From the NCBI GenBank assembly GCA_014925825.1, contig JACGCK010000171.1, positions 1-64,000 on the forward strand: a stretch of 64,000 nt of DNA, read 5' to 3'. The notes under the pieces were generated by a model that was not told the origin of the DNA, searched no databases, and saw only the letters and a list, made by a program, of their open reading frames with translations. Positions 10,130-22,264 of the stretch are shown piece after piece. Source of the DNA: Pholiota molesta. Taxonomy: Eukaryota; Basidiomycota; Agaricomycetes; Agaricales; Strophariaceae. Numbering within the stretch: position 1 is the stretch's first letter; the number at the start of each line of letters is the position of its first letter. Position numbers and translations under genes: made by a program.

Positions 10130-12590
10130 ACAGTTGAAGACATACCAATAGCTATTAGCGTTGTTTGATATGAAAGAAAACGGGACTGGACACTAGCATA
10201 AGGACGGCAGGAAGGGAAAGGGGGGTTCGGAAGCACGTTCAAAATTCCTATGTTTTGATATTATCTGCTGGCAGGGCCAACACGCACAAGTCCCGTCTGC
10301 CCTTGCAGGATCTAGACGTGTGAGCGGAGCTAAAGTTTCGACCTTGCCAGCAAGCTATTGTCTCCTGAATCTTAGTCCCGGGAGTATCATCTCGCAAAAC
10401 TGCTTCCCTGCACATCCATATGTTGACGTGTACTCGGAAATCCATCTCCTGAGAGGTAATTACGGGCATTACCCTCCGCTTGCTAGACCTCTGTCCTTGT
10501 CTAAAAAATCCATCACGGTTCGCCTCTTATACAAACAGCCCGCTTTCAAATAACAGTTTATCATGGGTGGTAGAATTAATTGTAAAGAGTCTCATAAAAT
10601 ATTAGAAACAGCAACTATCCACAGTTCCAGCTGCATCACCATTCACACCAAATTGAGTCCGAGATTCGGGAAAATATACTGGCTAGTTACTAAAGATGCA
10701 CTAAACATAATTTTGATTCCATTCACTTTCTTCTATTTCGTGATGCAGAATTACGGTCGCAGAAGCTAAAATCGAGGAACACCTACATTTTGATCCGCCG
10801 TCGCCATCCCACTGTACCACCCCTTGTTTCCATCTCCTTATGTATATACAGCTGTTAATCCGCCATCGCACCATAATATGTCGCTGCCATTTTCTTACTT
10901 TTGAGCTGCAGATCGATTGCGATCCAGAAATTGACTGTCCTGGGCGGTATTATGATTTAGCGCCCATATTTCGGTGTAAAGCGCACTTCGGAAGCTTCGC
11001 CAGCAGTGCCAACCTTCAGGAATCAAGATGTATAGTTTCTAATCGTTCTGCGGAGATATTAAGCCCCTCAACACTTCATACATATGTATTGAATTTGTCT
11101 GGATGCGTACGAAAATGCTTTAGCGCCCGGAACAACTCCCAATGATGACATTTGTAAACAGACATTGCTTTTAGCTATTTAAAATAAATTTACTCAATAA
11201 GCTACGGCCAATGCGTCAGAGAGATATATCAGATCGCAATAACAAGAGATTCTTCAATAGATTTCGTGGGATCTGTATGATTTGCATGCGGCGGTCCCGG
11301 GTAAACTCGAGATCAGACATTGGCGCTACATACATGCCGCGCAATCTGAAATTAAAGACCGAGGTAGATAGTATTTATTATTGAACAATAGATTCGAACA
11401 GCAACGGCATAAAGGTAGAAATGAAATGCCTAAATGTGATTAAGTCAGAATGTGGGATATCTGCACAGAATGCCATATCTCTACGTCTTCGAGCCCTAAC
11501 CAATAGAATAGCGCAAAGCGCCCGAATCAGAGGAACATTTAATTGGGGATATAGAAATCTGCACATCGTTCCCCGAGTTGACTATGGCGTCAGAAAGATG
11601 AAGCGCGAACGCGGATCCCAATCAATACCACGGCATGTCTGCCTCCTCACCGAATACGCCATTTCAAAAGCGACAAATGAGCCCTTCTTTTCGCCGGTCA
11701 TTAGAACCCTGAACGCCGCGGCTAGTCTACGTGGCAGCGCGAATAGTGCGCGCAGTGCGCATGCACCGCCAAGTGGGCGGAGGATTGTGTGCCGCTCCCC
11801 ACATAGTCCCCGACATGAATTGCGCATTTCCATTGCAATTCTTAATTATATTATACGCTAATTTGCAGTACGTTAGAAGACATTATCGACTACTTATTCC
11901 CAGAATTTCAGAGGCGGACAAGTAAATGTCGACCGCAGGCACTCGATGCCACCCGACGGCATCTTGTGTCTGGACTCCCGTCTCGCAAACACATTCGAAA
12001 ATGCAGCGCAACCGCGGGGACCTAGAAAAAACACGTACATTACGTCCAATCACGGATGCATTAGGCTGACGTTTCAGCCTAAGCCCCTGCTAATTTCTGC
12101 GCTTGCAGTGGACGATTCGGTGCAGGGGGACGTGGTAGTGCACGGAAGGCGCTAGAAACACCGTTTCCGCATTTCTTAGGTATTTCAGTCAGGGAAGTAC
12201 GGCCGTAGGCGCGGAAAGACCTTCGGTAGGGTCGACTATGGTGAGATGTCCGCTCTGAGCGTGTGTGGTGGGGATTGCACTGAGGATGTGTTTGTGAGAT
12301 CTTTGAAGTTGTTGTAAATGCAAACGGTTTGTGATACTGCAATAAAACAACAGAAACTTATTTATTGAGGCTCTAAATACAGTAGAATTGTTGAGGATAC
12401 ACATATGGTAGATACAGGAGCATAATATACAGGTTATGAGGTCGCTATCGCAAGCGGGAGAAGGAGACGCGGAGGGATGGTGCGAATGGGACATGTTCGC
12501 TTAATTTGCCAATCCCGGGCCTCGGACCCTGCACTCGCATCCGTTTCTATTCAAACCCATTTATTTGGTGCCGCTACGTACATGATGTGT
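10130..12590. other. Spacer without supported gene, copy 2
   Basis: Same sequence as 420-2880 apart from a one-base difference near 10337. Nothing coding or structural supported. Confidence 0.6.
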
Positions 12591-12595
12591 AGATG

Positions 12596-12604
12596 TATAT
12601 AAGG
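12596..12604 (+). promoter_or_regulatory. TATA box of the intron-rich unit, copy 2
   Basis: TATATAAGG in the same context as at 2885. Confidence 0.6.
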
Positions 12605-12625
12605 AGTCCCTAGCTTACCGTCAAA

Positions 12626-15200
12626 TCCTCATTCCCTACCTCCTCAGCTCTCCTCTGCTCTCCTCTACATCTCTCATCTCTCATCGGCCTTCGCCTTCGC
12701 CATCGACAACCCGCGTCCTTCCCAAGTAAGTGCGCCTTCCGTTCCCGTCCCTTTCCTCGCTCGACATGGCCTCTGACGTTCTCTTTTACATGCCTCCTTG
12801 GTGACGATGATCAACGGCGCCGCGGGATCTTGACCTCGTTGGGTAAGTCGTCCAGGTTGTCGACGCGTACGCTGACGAGATTAGATAGGTGCGGCCGCTG
12901 CGCAGTACGACATTGGGGCTGACGAGCATGCGCCAGCCAGAACACGCCGCCCATTGGTGAGTAGACCGCGAGGCGCTGGAAGCACCTGCCCAGCAGTCGG
13001 CATCCGCGCTCATCCACACGTCGGACCGACCCTCTGTCGCCTTAGCAGCATATCCGCACCCGATCGCCATCGTCCTGCGCAGCTGCAGAGGCGCCCGCAG
13101 CGCCATTCGGTTTGGGGTATGTCGTGCCCTACTGACCCACGCGGCGATCGGTGCTTAGCTCGTGCGCAACCGTGCTCGGTATGTTCCACCAGATCCATAC
13201 CGCCGACCTCTACTGACGCGATCTACGCGGGTACGCCGCCGTCCAGAACGAACCAGGCATAAGGGAAGGTTCCCGTCGGTGGCCGATGAGTCGAGGGTGT
13301 CGAGGAGAGCCGCACTGGGCGGGAGGCGCAGGCATCCGGGAATGGTAAGTAACGGTACACCATTCGTGTCGCCGTTGCAAGCGCTAACTGCCCGTATGTC
13401 AGTTTTGGCTGCACATCTCGCCATGAGCTCGGACGTACCTCGCGTCGTTCCAAGCCTGCTACCGCCTCGACCGCACCCGATTGCCATCGACTTGCACAGC
13501 AGCGGCGCCCGTAGCGCCATCCAGTTTGGGGCACGTCGTGCTCTATCGCCCCATGCGGCGCTCATCTTGTGCGAGCATACCTGGTACGTTCCGATGAATC
13601 TGTACCGCCGACCGCCGCTGACGTGTTTGGCGCTCTCCTTTCCGCAGTGCACGCCGTTCCCACATGATGATGACGAGCGACGCAGGCAGGCAGCGGCTTT
13701 AAGCGTCGATAGGGCGCAGGCTTCCGGGGGGTGTACCACCTCGTAACGAGACAGGGCGGGTGCCCGTCGGCGGCCGATGAGATAGCTTGGCTGTCGAAAA
13801 CAGCGGGAATGGGTGGGGCGCAGGCTGGTAAGTGGTGATATAATGATCATGCCGCCGTACAAATGCTAACTATCCGTTTGTCAGCTTTGCCTGTACCCGT
13901 CGCCATGAACTCGGACGTACCTCGCGTTGCTTCGAGCCTGCTACCGCCTCGACGTTCTCGCCTTCGCCTTCGCCCACCCGCACCCGGTTTTGGTGAGCTT
14001 TGCCTGCACACGGAGCTGAGACATACCTCTCGTCGTGTCGAGCATGCTGCCCTCGCGGTGTCCACACGACCTTGGATTGATGTGTTCCTCCCCTAGAGCC
14101 TGGAATTGGAATCGGCGCGTCGTCGAGGGTGAGGCGTAGGGCGCAGCTGCTAACGTTCCTGCGAATCGTGGTACACGCGGCCGAGGGGCCGGCGCGTCAT
14201 CGTGATGTCGTCGGCGGCCTGCGCATCGCACTCCGCGCGGTCGAGGGGTTTGGATCGTGTTCGCCGTTGTAATTGGAGGGTGGCGGGCGGCGGGGAGGTT
14301 GTTTCTGTAGGATGGCCGAGGTAAGCACGACTCAGACCAAAGGACAGCCGCTCACGTCGATATCGTCGGCCAGGCGCCAACTCCGCCTCCCGCGGCGCCG
14401 AACCCTGGGCTTGGTGGCCTATCGTCGGTGTCCGTGGCGCTTCGTGGGCATCGTCGTCGATGGCGAGACATGGTGGGCGGGTGTTGCTGGTGGGGGGGCG
14501 CAGGCTCGTAAGCGGCGAACCATCGTTCGTGCCGCCGTGCAAACGCTAACGATCCTTGTGTTAGTTCGCCCGCACACCGTCGCCATGAGCTCAAAGTAAC
14601 GTACCTCGCATGTTTGTTTAGAGCCCGCTGCCGCTTTGTCGACCTTCCATCCGACCTTTGGCTAATCTGCTACGTCGGTAGCACCTGCACTCGCTGTCGT
14701 CATCGAGGAGCGCCGTCGAGGGTGCGGGGATACGGCGGGGGGTATTACGCGGGCAGAGGGGTTTGGATGACGCGAGGAGGTCTTGCTGGAGCGGCCGAGG
14801 TGAGCACGATCCAGAAAAACGGGAAGGCAGCTCACGATGATGTCGTCCGCCAGCGATCAAGGACACCTCCCGCGGCGCCGAACACGGTGCCTCGTCGCGT
14901 CGTCGCTCGGGGGCGCTTCGCAGGGCGTTGGACTCTGCAGATGGCGATGGTCGCCGATTCAGCATCGCGGTGGTTGGCGAGGCCTTGTGCTCTATCGTGC
15001 ACGATGGGAGGAGGGTGGAGACGGACAAGCCGCGGTGATGTGCCCGGTGGTTGGTGTTCGGGTGCTGAGCGAAAGAGCGGGCTTGGAGCGAGATGGCGGC
15101 GGCGGAAAGCGACGGGATGGAGTCTGTCCGAGGTAGGCGTGGATTCAAATCAAAGGATGGCCACTGACGATCTGCGGTTTGTTTGAGAGTAGATGGATGT
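12626..15200 (+). pseudogene. TATA-driven multi-intron unit, copy 2
   Basis: Essentially identical to 2915-5490, with the same intron-like cassettes shifted by about 9711. One G is missing in a run near 14751, which fuses neighbouring open frames differently from copy 1. This shows that the open frames here depend on homopolymer length and are not reliable coding evidence. Confidence 0.4.
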
Positions 15201-15430
15201 ATTGAATGCCGCTGCCGTCCAGCAATGCAAGAACAGAACCAATACAAACGAAAGTGCAGAGTTCGATTGCGATACCAGTCACGGTGCACTGATCGTAGGG
15301 TCGAAGGCCGCGGTCACACAGAATAATGGAATTTTCGGGGAGATTCATCTGGAATTAAGGAAGCCCGAGCTGAGCGTGACGGCGAACAAACTAACTTGAA
15401 TGGGCAAGTGGGCAGAGTTGACAAAAGAAG

Positions 15431-15458
15431 GTTCGACGTAAAAATAGGGGCGTCGAAC
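15431..15458. promoter_or_regulatory. Inverted repeat in kinase promoter, copy 2
   Basis: GTTCGACG and CGTCGAAC with a 12-base spacer, as in copy 1. Confidence 0.4.
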
Positions 15459-15708
15459 GTCAGTTAGCCTGCTAGTGGTAGAGGCGTGTTACACACGAGG
15501 TGTCTTCCCTTGACTCGAAGATTGATGAGACACCACCCGTGCATAGCACACGTAAGACAAAGCGCTGCGCATTGGCAGAGGGCCGCGGGGTAAAGAAAGC
15601 GAAAGCGATGAGTGGGCGGAATGAGGGAGGGTCACTGCCACGGTGGCCGTGACGGGCGATGGCGGTGGCGGAGCGAGGTGCTGGGGGTGCGTGGCAGTGT
15701 CGCGGCGA

Positions 15709-15714
15709 TATAAA
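15709..15714 (+). promoter_or_regulatory. TATA box of CaM kinase, copy 2
   Basis: TATAAA, same spacing to the start codon as in copy 1. Confidence 0.6.
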
Positions 15715-15794
15715 CATTCCTCTCGCCTGCCCTTGCTCGCTTTCCGGAACCACCACCACCACCCCATCACCCTCCTGAATTATCCCCTGCTATC

Positions 15795-17549
15795 ATGGGC
15801 ACGTCACAGAGTCGACCCGAGGGCCGTGTGGGGCGGCTGAAGCGGCTGTCGAAGGTGGACCTGAAGACGCCGCTGAAGGGCACGTTCGGGCGGTCGGCGA
15901 CGCCGAGCACGTCGGCGAGCAAGACGGAGCTGGCTGCTGCGGGCGCGGGGAGCAGCGACTACGAGACGCCGATCTACGAGACGAAGAAGGTGAGTGGCTG
16001 TGTTGTCCCTATCTGCTTCTCATCCACCACCACCACCACCCCAGCCCCAGCCCATGCCTGCCACCGTCCCCTGCCAGGTAACGCCCTCCTCGTCGTCCGC
16101 GCCCGCCCACAGCTGACCACCGCCCGCAGTACCGCACCGGGAAGACCCTCGGCAGCGGCACCTACGCCATCGTCAAGGAGGCCATCCACGTCGAGACCGG
16201 CAAGTACTACGCCTGCAAGGTCATCAACAAGCGTCTCATGGAGGGCCGCGAACACATGGTGCGTGCGCCCGTTTCCCACCTGTAACACGGCCTTCATCTC
16301 GCGCTCTTATCAGGTCCGCAACGAGATCGCCGTCCTCAAGCGCGTGTCCAGCGGCCATCCCAACATCGTCACCCTCCACGACTACTTCGAGGTACCGTCT
16401 CTCATGTAATCGCGCCATCGCCGCTCATTATTTCCTACAGACCGCGCACAATCTCTATCTCTGCTTCGATCTGTGCACCGGCGGCGAGCTGTTCGACCGG
16501 ATATGTGCCAAGGGCAACTACTACGAGGCGTACGTGCTCCTGCGGCGTCTGCAGAGATGCTATTCACACCGTCCCGCTCTAGCGACGCCCGCGCGCTCGT
16601 GCGCACCATCTTCGTCGCCGTGCAGTACATCCACGATTCCGGCATCGTGCATCGCGGTGCGTGCCGCCGCTCTTGCGCCGCCATCAGGCGCCCACTGATG
16701 ATGCGTTGCCAGACTTGAAGCCCGAGAACCTGCTCTTCCGCACCGAGGCGGAGGACGCGGATATCATGATCGCTGACTTTGGCCTCAGCAGAGTCATGGA
16801 GCAGGAGAAGCTCAACCAGCTGACGGAGATCTGTGGTACACCCGGCGTACGTGCTGCCTCTTGCCATTATCTATTTCTGATCCCCTATGCAGTACATGGC
16901 ACCCGAAATATTCAAAAAGAGTGCGTCTTTCCTGCTCGTGTCCTCCGCTCGCATCTCATCATCCACCAGCCGGTCATGGCAAGCCCGTCGACGTCTGGGC
17001 CATGGGCGTGATCACCTACTTCCTGCTCGCGGGGTACACGCCGTTCGACCGCGACTCGCAGCAGCAGGAGATGGAGGCGATCCTCGCGGGCGACTACAAG
17101 TTCGAGCCGGAGGAGTACTGGCAGAACGTCTCCGCGACCGCCAAGGCCTTCGTGCGGACGTGCCTCACCATCGACCCCGCGCAGCGCCCGACGGCCGCGC
17201 AGGCGCTCGAGCACAAGGTGCGTGCGGTGTGGGTGTGATGGAGATGGAGATTGCTGATTGATTGAGCAGTGGCTGGCGGACGAGAAGCCGCACTTCGTGC
17301 CCGACCCGAGCCGTGCGGACGGAGGACCCGCGGATCTCCTGCCCAACGTCAAGAAGGCGTTCAATGCGAAGCAGCTGTGTACGTGTCTTCTATTCCTTGG
17401 TGGGAGGTTGATCTTGATTTGGTTTCGTAGGGCGCAAGGCGACGTCGACGATCAAGGCTGTGAACAGGATGACGCTCCTGGCGCACGTCGAGGTGTCTGG
17501 GCGCGAGGAGAAGGAGGAATCCGCGAGGGTTCCGGGCAAGGCGGGCTGA
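15795..17549 (+). CDS. Calcium/calmodulin-dependent protein kinase, shortened copy 2
   Basis: Same exon structure and the same 400-residue product as copy 1, because the differences I noticed between the two genes lie in introns: one base near 16572 and one in a G run near 17399. It shares the myristoylation-type N-terminus, the intact catalytic motifs (GSGTYAIV, HRDLKPEN, DFG, CGTPGYMAPE), the basic calmodulin-binding-like segment and the shortened tail ending in GKAG. Copies 1 and 2 cannot be told apart at protein level from this sequence, so any functional difference would have to come from expression. Confidence 0.87.
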
Positions 17550-18110
17550 GTCACGGGACGGCGCATGGAGTCACGGGACGGGGCGGGAATGATGGCGGGA
17601 ATTACCATACGGCGTGAAAACGTGAAAAGTGGTAAGTAACTGACTGTTTTTTGCGTGTTGGGAGATCGTAGGAGCAGAGGTTAGCCCACCCCGAAGGGCA
17701 GGCTAACGTAGATAGTCTAAAAAATGTAATAGTCAGTCCATAGTGAATAAACAGGTTTGCGCACCAAGTAATCCGATGCGCGTGAATAAACCGGCTTGCA
17801 CACGAAGTTGTGAGAGTGATACTCGCGCGGAAATTCGGTTCGAAAGGTTGCGGCGGCTGGAATTTCAAGTACAAGTCATCAGTAAATAGTGAATAAAAAG
17901 GTTTACGCACCAAGTCATTGGATTAACCTAGCAAGGAAAGCTCAATACTTGAAAAAACAATGTTACGCACCAAGTCATGATGGGTCGGATTCCGTCGGAA
18001 TCAGATGGAGTGATCTTCACGCGGTAGATTTAAAGGTTAGATTGTGGCGGCTAGAGTCAAACTCGTCAGTAAATGGTGAATAAACTGGTTTTACACACAG
18101 CATGGGCAAG
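17550..18110. repeat. Degenerate minisatellite downstream of kinase, copy 2
   Basis: Related to 7840-8560 but with different repeat number and sequence after 17775. The core GTGAATAAA...GGTTTACGCACCAAGTCA is visible near 17890. Confidence 0.55.
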
Positions 18111-18259
18111 AACACAGCGAGGTGACAGATTGACATTCACATGAAATGCTTGATATTGCAGTTGCTGAAATTTCAACGCGACGGAGATTACAGGAAGGTG
18201 GGCATATGGTGTGTATTTCCCTTTACAAAGAAACCTAAAATTTACTTTAGCACGTAAAT

Positions 18260-18935
18260 GAGAACATGGGGCACATAACTTACCTCAAGCTCTGACCACC
18301 ATTGACTTCTGAGCCAAGAAAACCCTAATTTCGACAAGAACAGGCTATAAGCATATTATACAAGTCAGATAATCAGAACATACCAGCGTAGTCCATGGAC
18401 ATGTGGGAGATAGATCACACAACGCGAGAATCTAAGATTATCAGGAAGCATATCATATACCTTGACATTGATTCCGAACAGGCAATGCCACGTAGTCCGT
18501 GTGGAAGGTCATAACAACGGGCGCTTACAGTCAAGCTTTCCGCATAGCCAGAGTTTGTTCGGCGGATGTTCGAAAATAGATTTTGACATTGATTATTCGA
18601 AATCAAAGATCTATTGAGAGGGAAGAGTACGTCGCAGTCCGCCGGAAATCAAAATATGGTGTCAGAACATCTGTCTGGAGATAAAATATTGGATAAGGAA
18701 GATAACATACCAGATCATTGTGTTGCAGTTCGCCGGAAGCTGATATATAGTGTCAGAATATCTAGAGATAGCATTAGTTTTGTTAGAGATAAGGAAGGAG
18801 AACAACATACCTTTGAGGACCACGGAAGGCAATATAGGAGCTCGCCGGAAGCCAGTATATGGTGTCAGAATATCTAGAGAGAACATTAGTTTTGTATTGA
18901 ATAATAACATGAGCTAGCCTCCTCAATCTTCGTGC
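18260..18935 (-). other. Array of exon-like modules on the minus strand, unit 2
   Basis: Homologous to 8700-9300. Three modules with ATTCTGACAC / CTTCCGGCGA are separated by GTATGTT...ACTAATG...TCTCTAG-type introns of about 55-60 nt. Intron consensus is better preserved here than in unit 1. Product unknown. Confidence 0.35.
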
Positions 18936-18996
18936 AGGCGGGTTGCGAACATTGCCTAGAGGTGTATGACGTCGTACCGAAGCAATCGTCGTCGTC

Positions 18997-19752
18997 TCAG
19001 ACCGACGTATGACAAGGGGGAGTAGAACGATGGAGTGCAGTGGGAGGAGGAGGAGATGAAGTGGCGGAGATCTGCATAGGATCCGCTGTGTTCGCAGCTG
19101 TCGTCGAGGTGGGTATACCCGTTTTCGAGGCTGTAGAATTCGAATCTGAAGTCAGATTAAAAATTGGTTGACTCGTTCGTGTGCTAGAAGTGTTAAATGT
19201 CAATCTGATGTCAATCTGGAAGTGCAGAGCTGCCGAAGCAGTTCTAACTGACCTGGAGCCTTCCAGATAACTTTTCTTGATGCCCTTAGTCGTATCAATT
19301 CCTTCCGCGTCGCTTTTACCATTTGATTTATCCTCTAAGGTAGAAGAATAAACATCTCTCCTCATCCTCCTGGTCCACTTCCCCGCAATTTCTCCGTCGT
19401 TTTGAGTGCCCGAGGAGTCTATAGTGACCCTAGACTGTTCACTGATCGACCCTTCGTCGAAATGAGTCACGAATACGACGAGAGGTTGAATATATAGAGA
19501 TAAATCAGGTTTGTGTCCATAATAAGGAAGATAACAATGTAACATACCTTTGTGCACTTTCTCCGTCGTTCTGAGAGCCGAGAGGTCTATAGCAACCCTA
19601 GACTGTCCACTGGGCAACCCTTCGTCAAAATGACGCAAGAATACGACCAGAGGTAGAAATATAGAGGTAAAATTAGCTTTGTGTCAGATAATAAGGAAAA
19701 TAACATACCTTTGTTGGATTGAGGATCACAGAAGACGATACAGATGTGGTAA
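18997..19752 (-). pseudogene. Repeated-exon gene with Ser/Thr-rich C-terminus, unit 2/3 boundary
   Basis: Diverged copy of the gene at 9310-10092. The last module exon is open here (EQSRVTIDSSGTQNDGEIA) and leads into a Ser/Thr-rich C-terminal exon that ends at 18997. The upstream module exon (19548-19609) is 62 nt instead of 63 because one C of a run is missing, which would break the frame. Just after the module a local frame difference replaces the acidic stretch by WTRRMRRD before the two copies realign in the same frame. This could be a living gene with sequencing errors or a decaying one. No function recognised. Confidence 0.45.
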
Positions 19753-19799
19753 CCTTGAATATACATCAGCATAGCTCACATATACAGAAACAGTCGAAG

Positions 19800-22230
19800 A
19801 CATACCAATAGCATTGTCCGATATGAAAGAAAATAGGACTGGACACTAGCATAAGGACGGCAGGGAGGGAAAGATGGGTTCGGAAGCACGTTCAAAATTC
19901 CTACGTTTTGATATTATCTGCTGGCAGGGCCAACACGCACAAGTCCTGTCCACCCTAGACGTGTGAGCGGAGCTAAAGTTTCGACCTTGCCAGCAAGCTA
20001 TTGTCTCCTGAATCTTAGTCCCGGGAGTATCATCTCGCAAAACTGCTTCCCTGTGCATCCGTAAGTTGACGTGTACTCAGAAATCCGTCTCCTGAGAGGT
20101 AATTTAAATTATCTAAACGGGCATTACCCTCCGCTTGCTAGACCTCTGTCCTTGTCTAAAAAATCTATCACGGTTCCCCTCTTATACAAACAGCCCACTT
20201 TCAAATAACAGTTTATCATGGGTGGTAGAATTAATTGTAAAGAGTCTCATAAAATATTAGAAACAGCAACTATCCACAGTTCCAGCTGCATCACCATTCA
20301 CACCAAATTGAGTCCGAGATTCGGGAAAATATACTGGCTAGTTACTAAAGATGCACTAAACATAATTTTGATTCCATTCACTTTCTTCTATTTCGTGATG
20401 CAGAATTACGGTCGCAGAAGCTAAAGTCGAGGAACACCTACATTTTGATCCGCCGTCGCCATCCCACTGTACCACCCCTTGTTTCCATCTCCTTATGTAT
20501 ATACAGCTGTTAATTCGCCATCACACCATAATATGTTGCTGCCATTTTCTTACTTTTGAGCTGCACATCAATTGCGATCAAGAAATGGACTGTCCTGGGC
20601 GGTATTATGATTGAGCGCCCATATTTCGGTGTAAAGCGCACTTCGGAAGCTTCGCCAGCAGTGCTAACCTTCAGGAATTAAGATATATAGTCTCTAATCG
20701 TTCTGCGGTGATATTAAGCCCCTCGACACTTCATTTATATGTATTGAATTTGTCTGGATGCGTACGAAAATGCTTTAGCGCCCGTGATAACTCCCAACGA
20801 TGACATTTGTAAATAGACACTGCTTTGAGCTGTTGAATAAATTTACCCAATTAACTACGGCCAAGGCGTCTGAGATATATCAGATCGCAATAACAAGAGA
20901 TTCTTCAATACATTTTGTGGGGTCTGTATGAGCTGCATGCAGCGGTCCTGGGTAAACTCGAGATCAGACATTGGCGCTAATCAATGCCGCGCAATCTGTG
21001 ATTAAAGACCGAGGTAGATAGTATCTAGTATTGAATAATAGATTCGAACAGCAGCGACGCAATGAAATGTCTACATGTGATTAGGTCAGAATGTGGGATA
21101 TCTGCACAGAATGCCATATCTCTACGTCTTCGAGCCCTAACCAATAGAATAGCGCAAAGCGCCCGAGTCAAAGGAGCATTTAATTGGGAATATAGAAATC
21201 TGCACATCGTTTCCCGAGTTGACTATGGCGTCAGAAAGATGAAGCGCGAACGCGGATCCCAATCAATACCACGGCATGTCTGCCTCCTCACCCAATATGT
21301 TATTTCAAAAGCGACAAATGAGCCTTCTTTTCGCCGGTTATTAGGACCCTGAACGCCGCGGCTAGTCTACGTGGCAGCGAAAATAGTGCGCGCAGTGCGC
21401 ATGGACCGTCAAGTGGGCGGAGGATTGTGTGCCGCTTCCGCAGAGTTTCCGACATGAATTGCGCATTTCTATTGCAATTCTTAATTATACTATACAGTGA
21501 TTTGCAGTACGTTAGAAGACATTATCGACTACTTATTCCCAAAATTTCAGAGGCGGACAAGTAAATTTCGACCGCAGGCACTCGATGCCACCCGACGGCA
21601 TCTTGTGTCTGGACCCCCGTCTCGCAAACACATTCGAAAATGCAGCGCAACCGCGGGGACCTAGAAAAAACACGTACATTACGTCCGATCACGGATGCAT
21701 TAGGCTGACGTTTTAGCCTAAGCCCCTGCTAATTTCTGCGCTTGCAGTGGACGATTCGGTGCAGGGGGACGTGGTAGTGCACGGAAGGCGCTAGAAACAC
21801 CGTTTCCGCACTTCTTAGGTATTTCGCTCAGGGAGATATGGCCGTAGGCTCGGACAGAGCTTCGGTAGGGTCGACTATGGTGAGATGTCCGCTCTGAGCG
21901 TGTGTGGTGGGGACTGCACTGAGGATGTGTTTGCAAGATCTTTGAAGTTATTGTAAATGCAGATGGTTTGTGATACTGCAATAAAACAAGAAAATCTTAT
22001 TTATTGAGTTACTACATACAGTAGAATTGTTGAGGATACACATATGGTAGATACAGGAGCATAATATACAGGTTATGAGGTCGCTATCGCAAGCGGGAGA
22101 AGGAGACGCGGAGGGATGGCGCGAATGGGACATGTTCGCTTAATTTGCCAATCCCGGGCGTCGGACCCTGCACTCGCATCCGTTTCTATTCAAACCCATT
22201 TATTTGGTGCCGCTACGTACATGATGTGTA
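19800..22230. other. Spacer without supported gene, copy 3
   Basis: Homologous to 420-2880 with scattered changes. A 207-bp segment at 20218-20424 is almost unchanged in all three copies, although it shows no codon-like pattern of change. Confidence 0.55.
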
Positions 22231-22234
22231 GATG

Positions 22235-22243
22235 TATATAAGG
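22235..22243 (+). promoter_or_regulatory. TATA box of the intron-rich unit, copy 3
   Basis: TATATAAGG followed by GAGTCC and a CT-rich leader, conserved with copies 1 and 2. Confidence 0.6.
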
Positions 22244-22264
22244 AGTCCCTAGCTTACCGTCAAA

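Larger units (their letters stand above)
9711..19374. repeat. Tandem unit, copy 2
   Basis: Direct repeat of copy 1, with an offset of 9710-9711. The first 8.06 kb is virtually identical to copy 1; the last 1.6 kb is only homologous. The abrupt change from near-identity to clear divergence at 8065/17775 suggests that a block ending at this point was recently copied or homogenised by gene conversion. An assembly that placed two haplotypes of a dikaryon in tandem would be another explanation. Confidence 0.95.

Noticed and set aside
14614..15289. Long open frames on both strands in copy 2 of the intron-rich unit
   Set aside because: They exist only because one G is missing near 14751; the same region in copy 1 has shorter frames. 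Length depends on a homopolymer.
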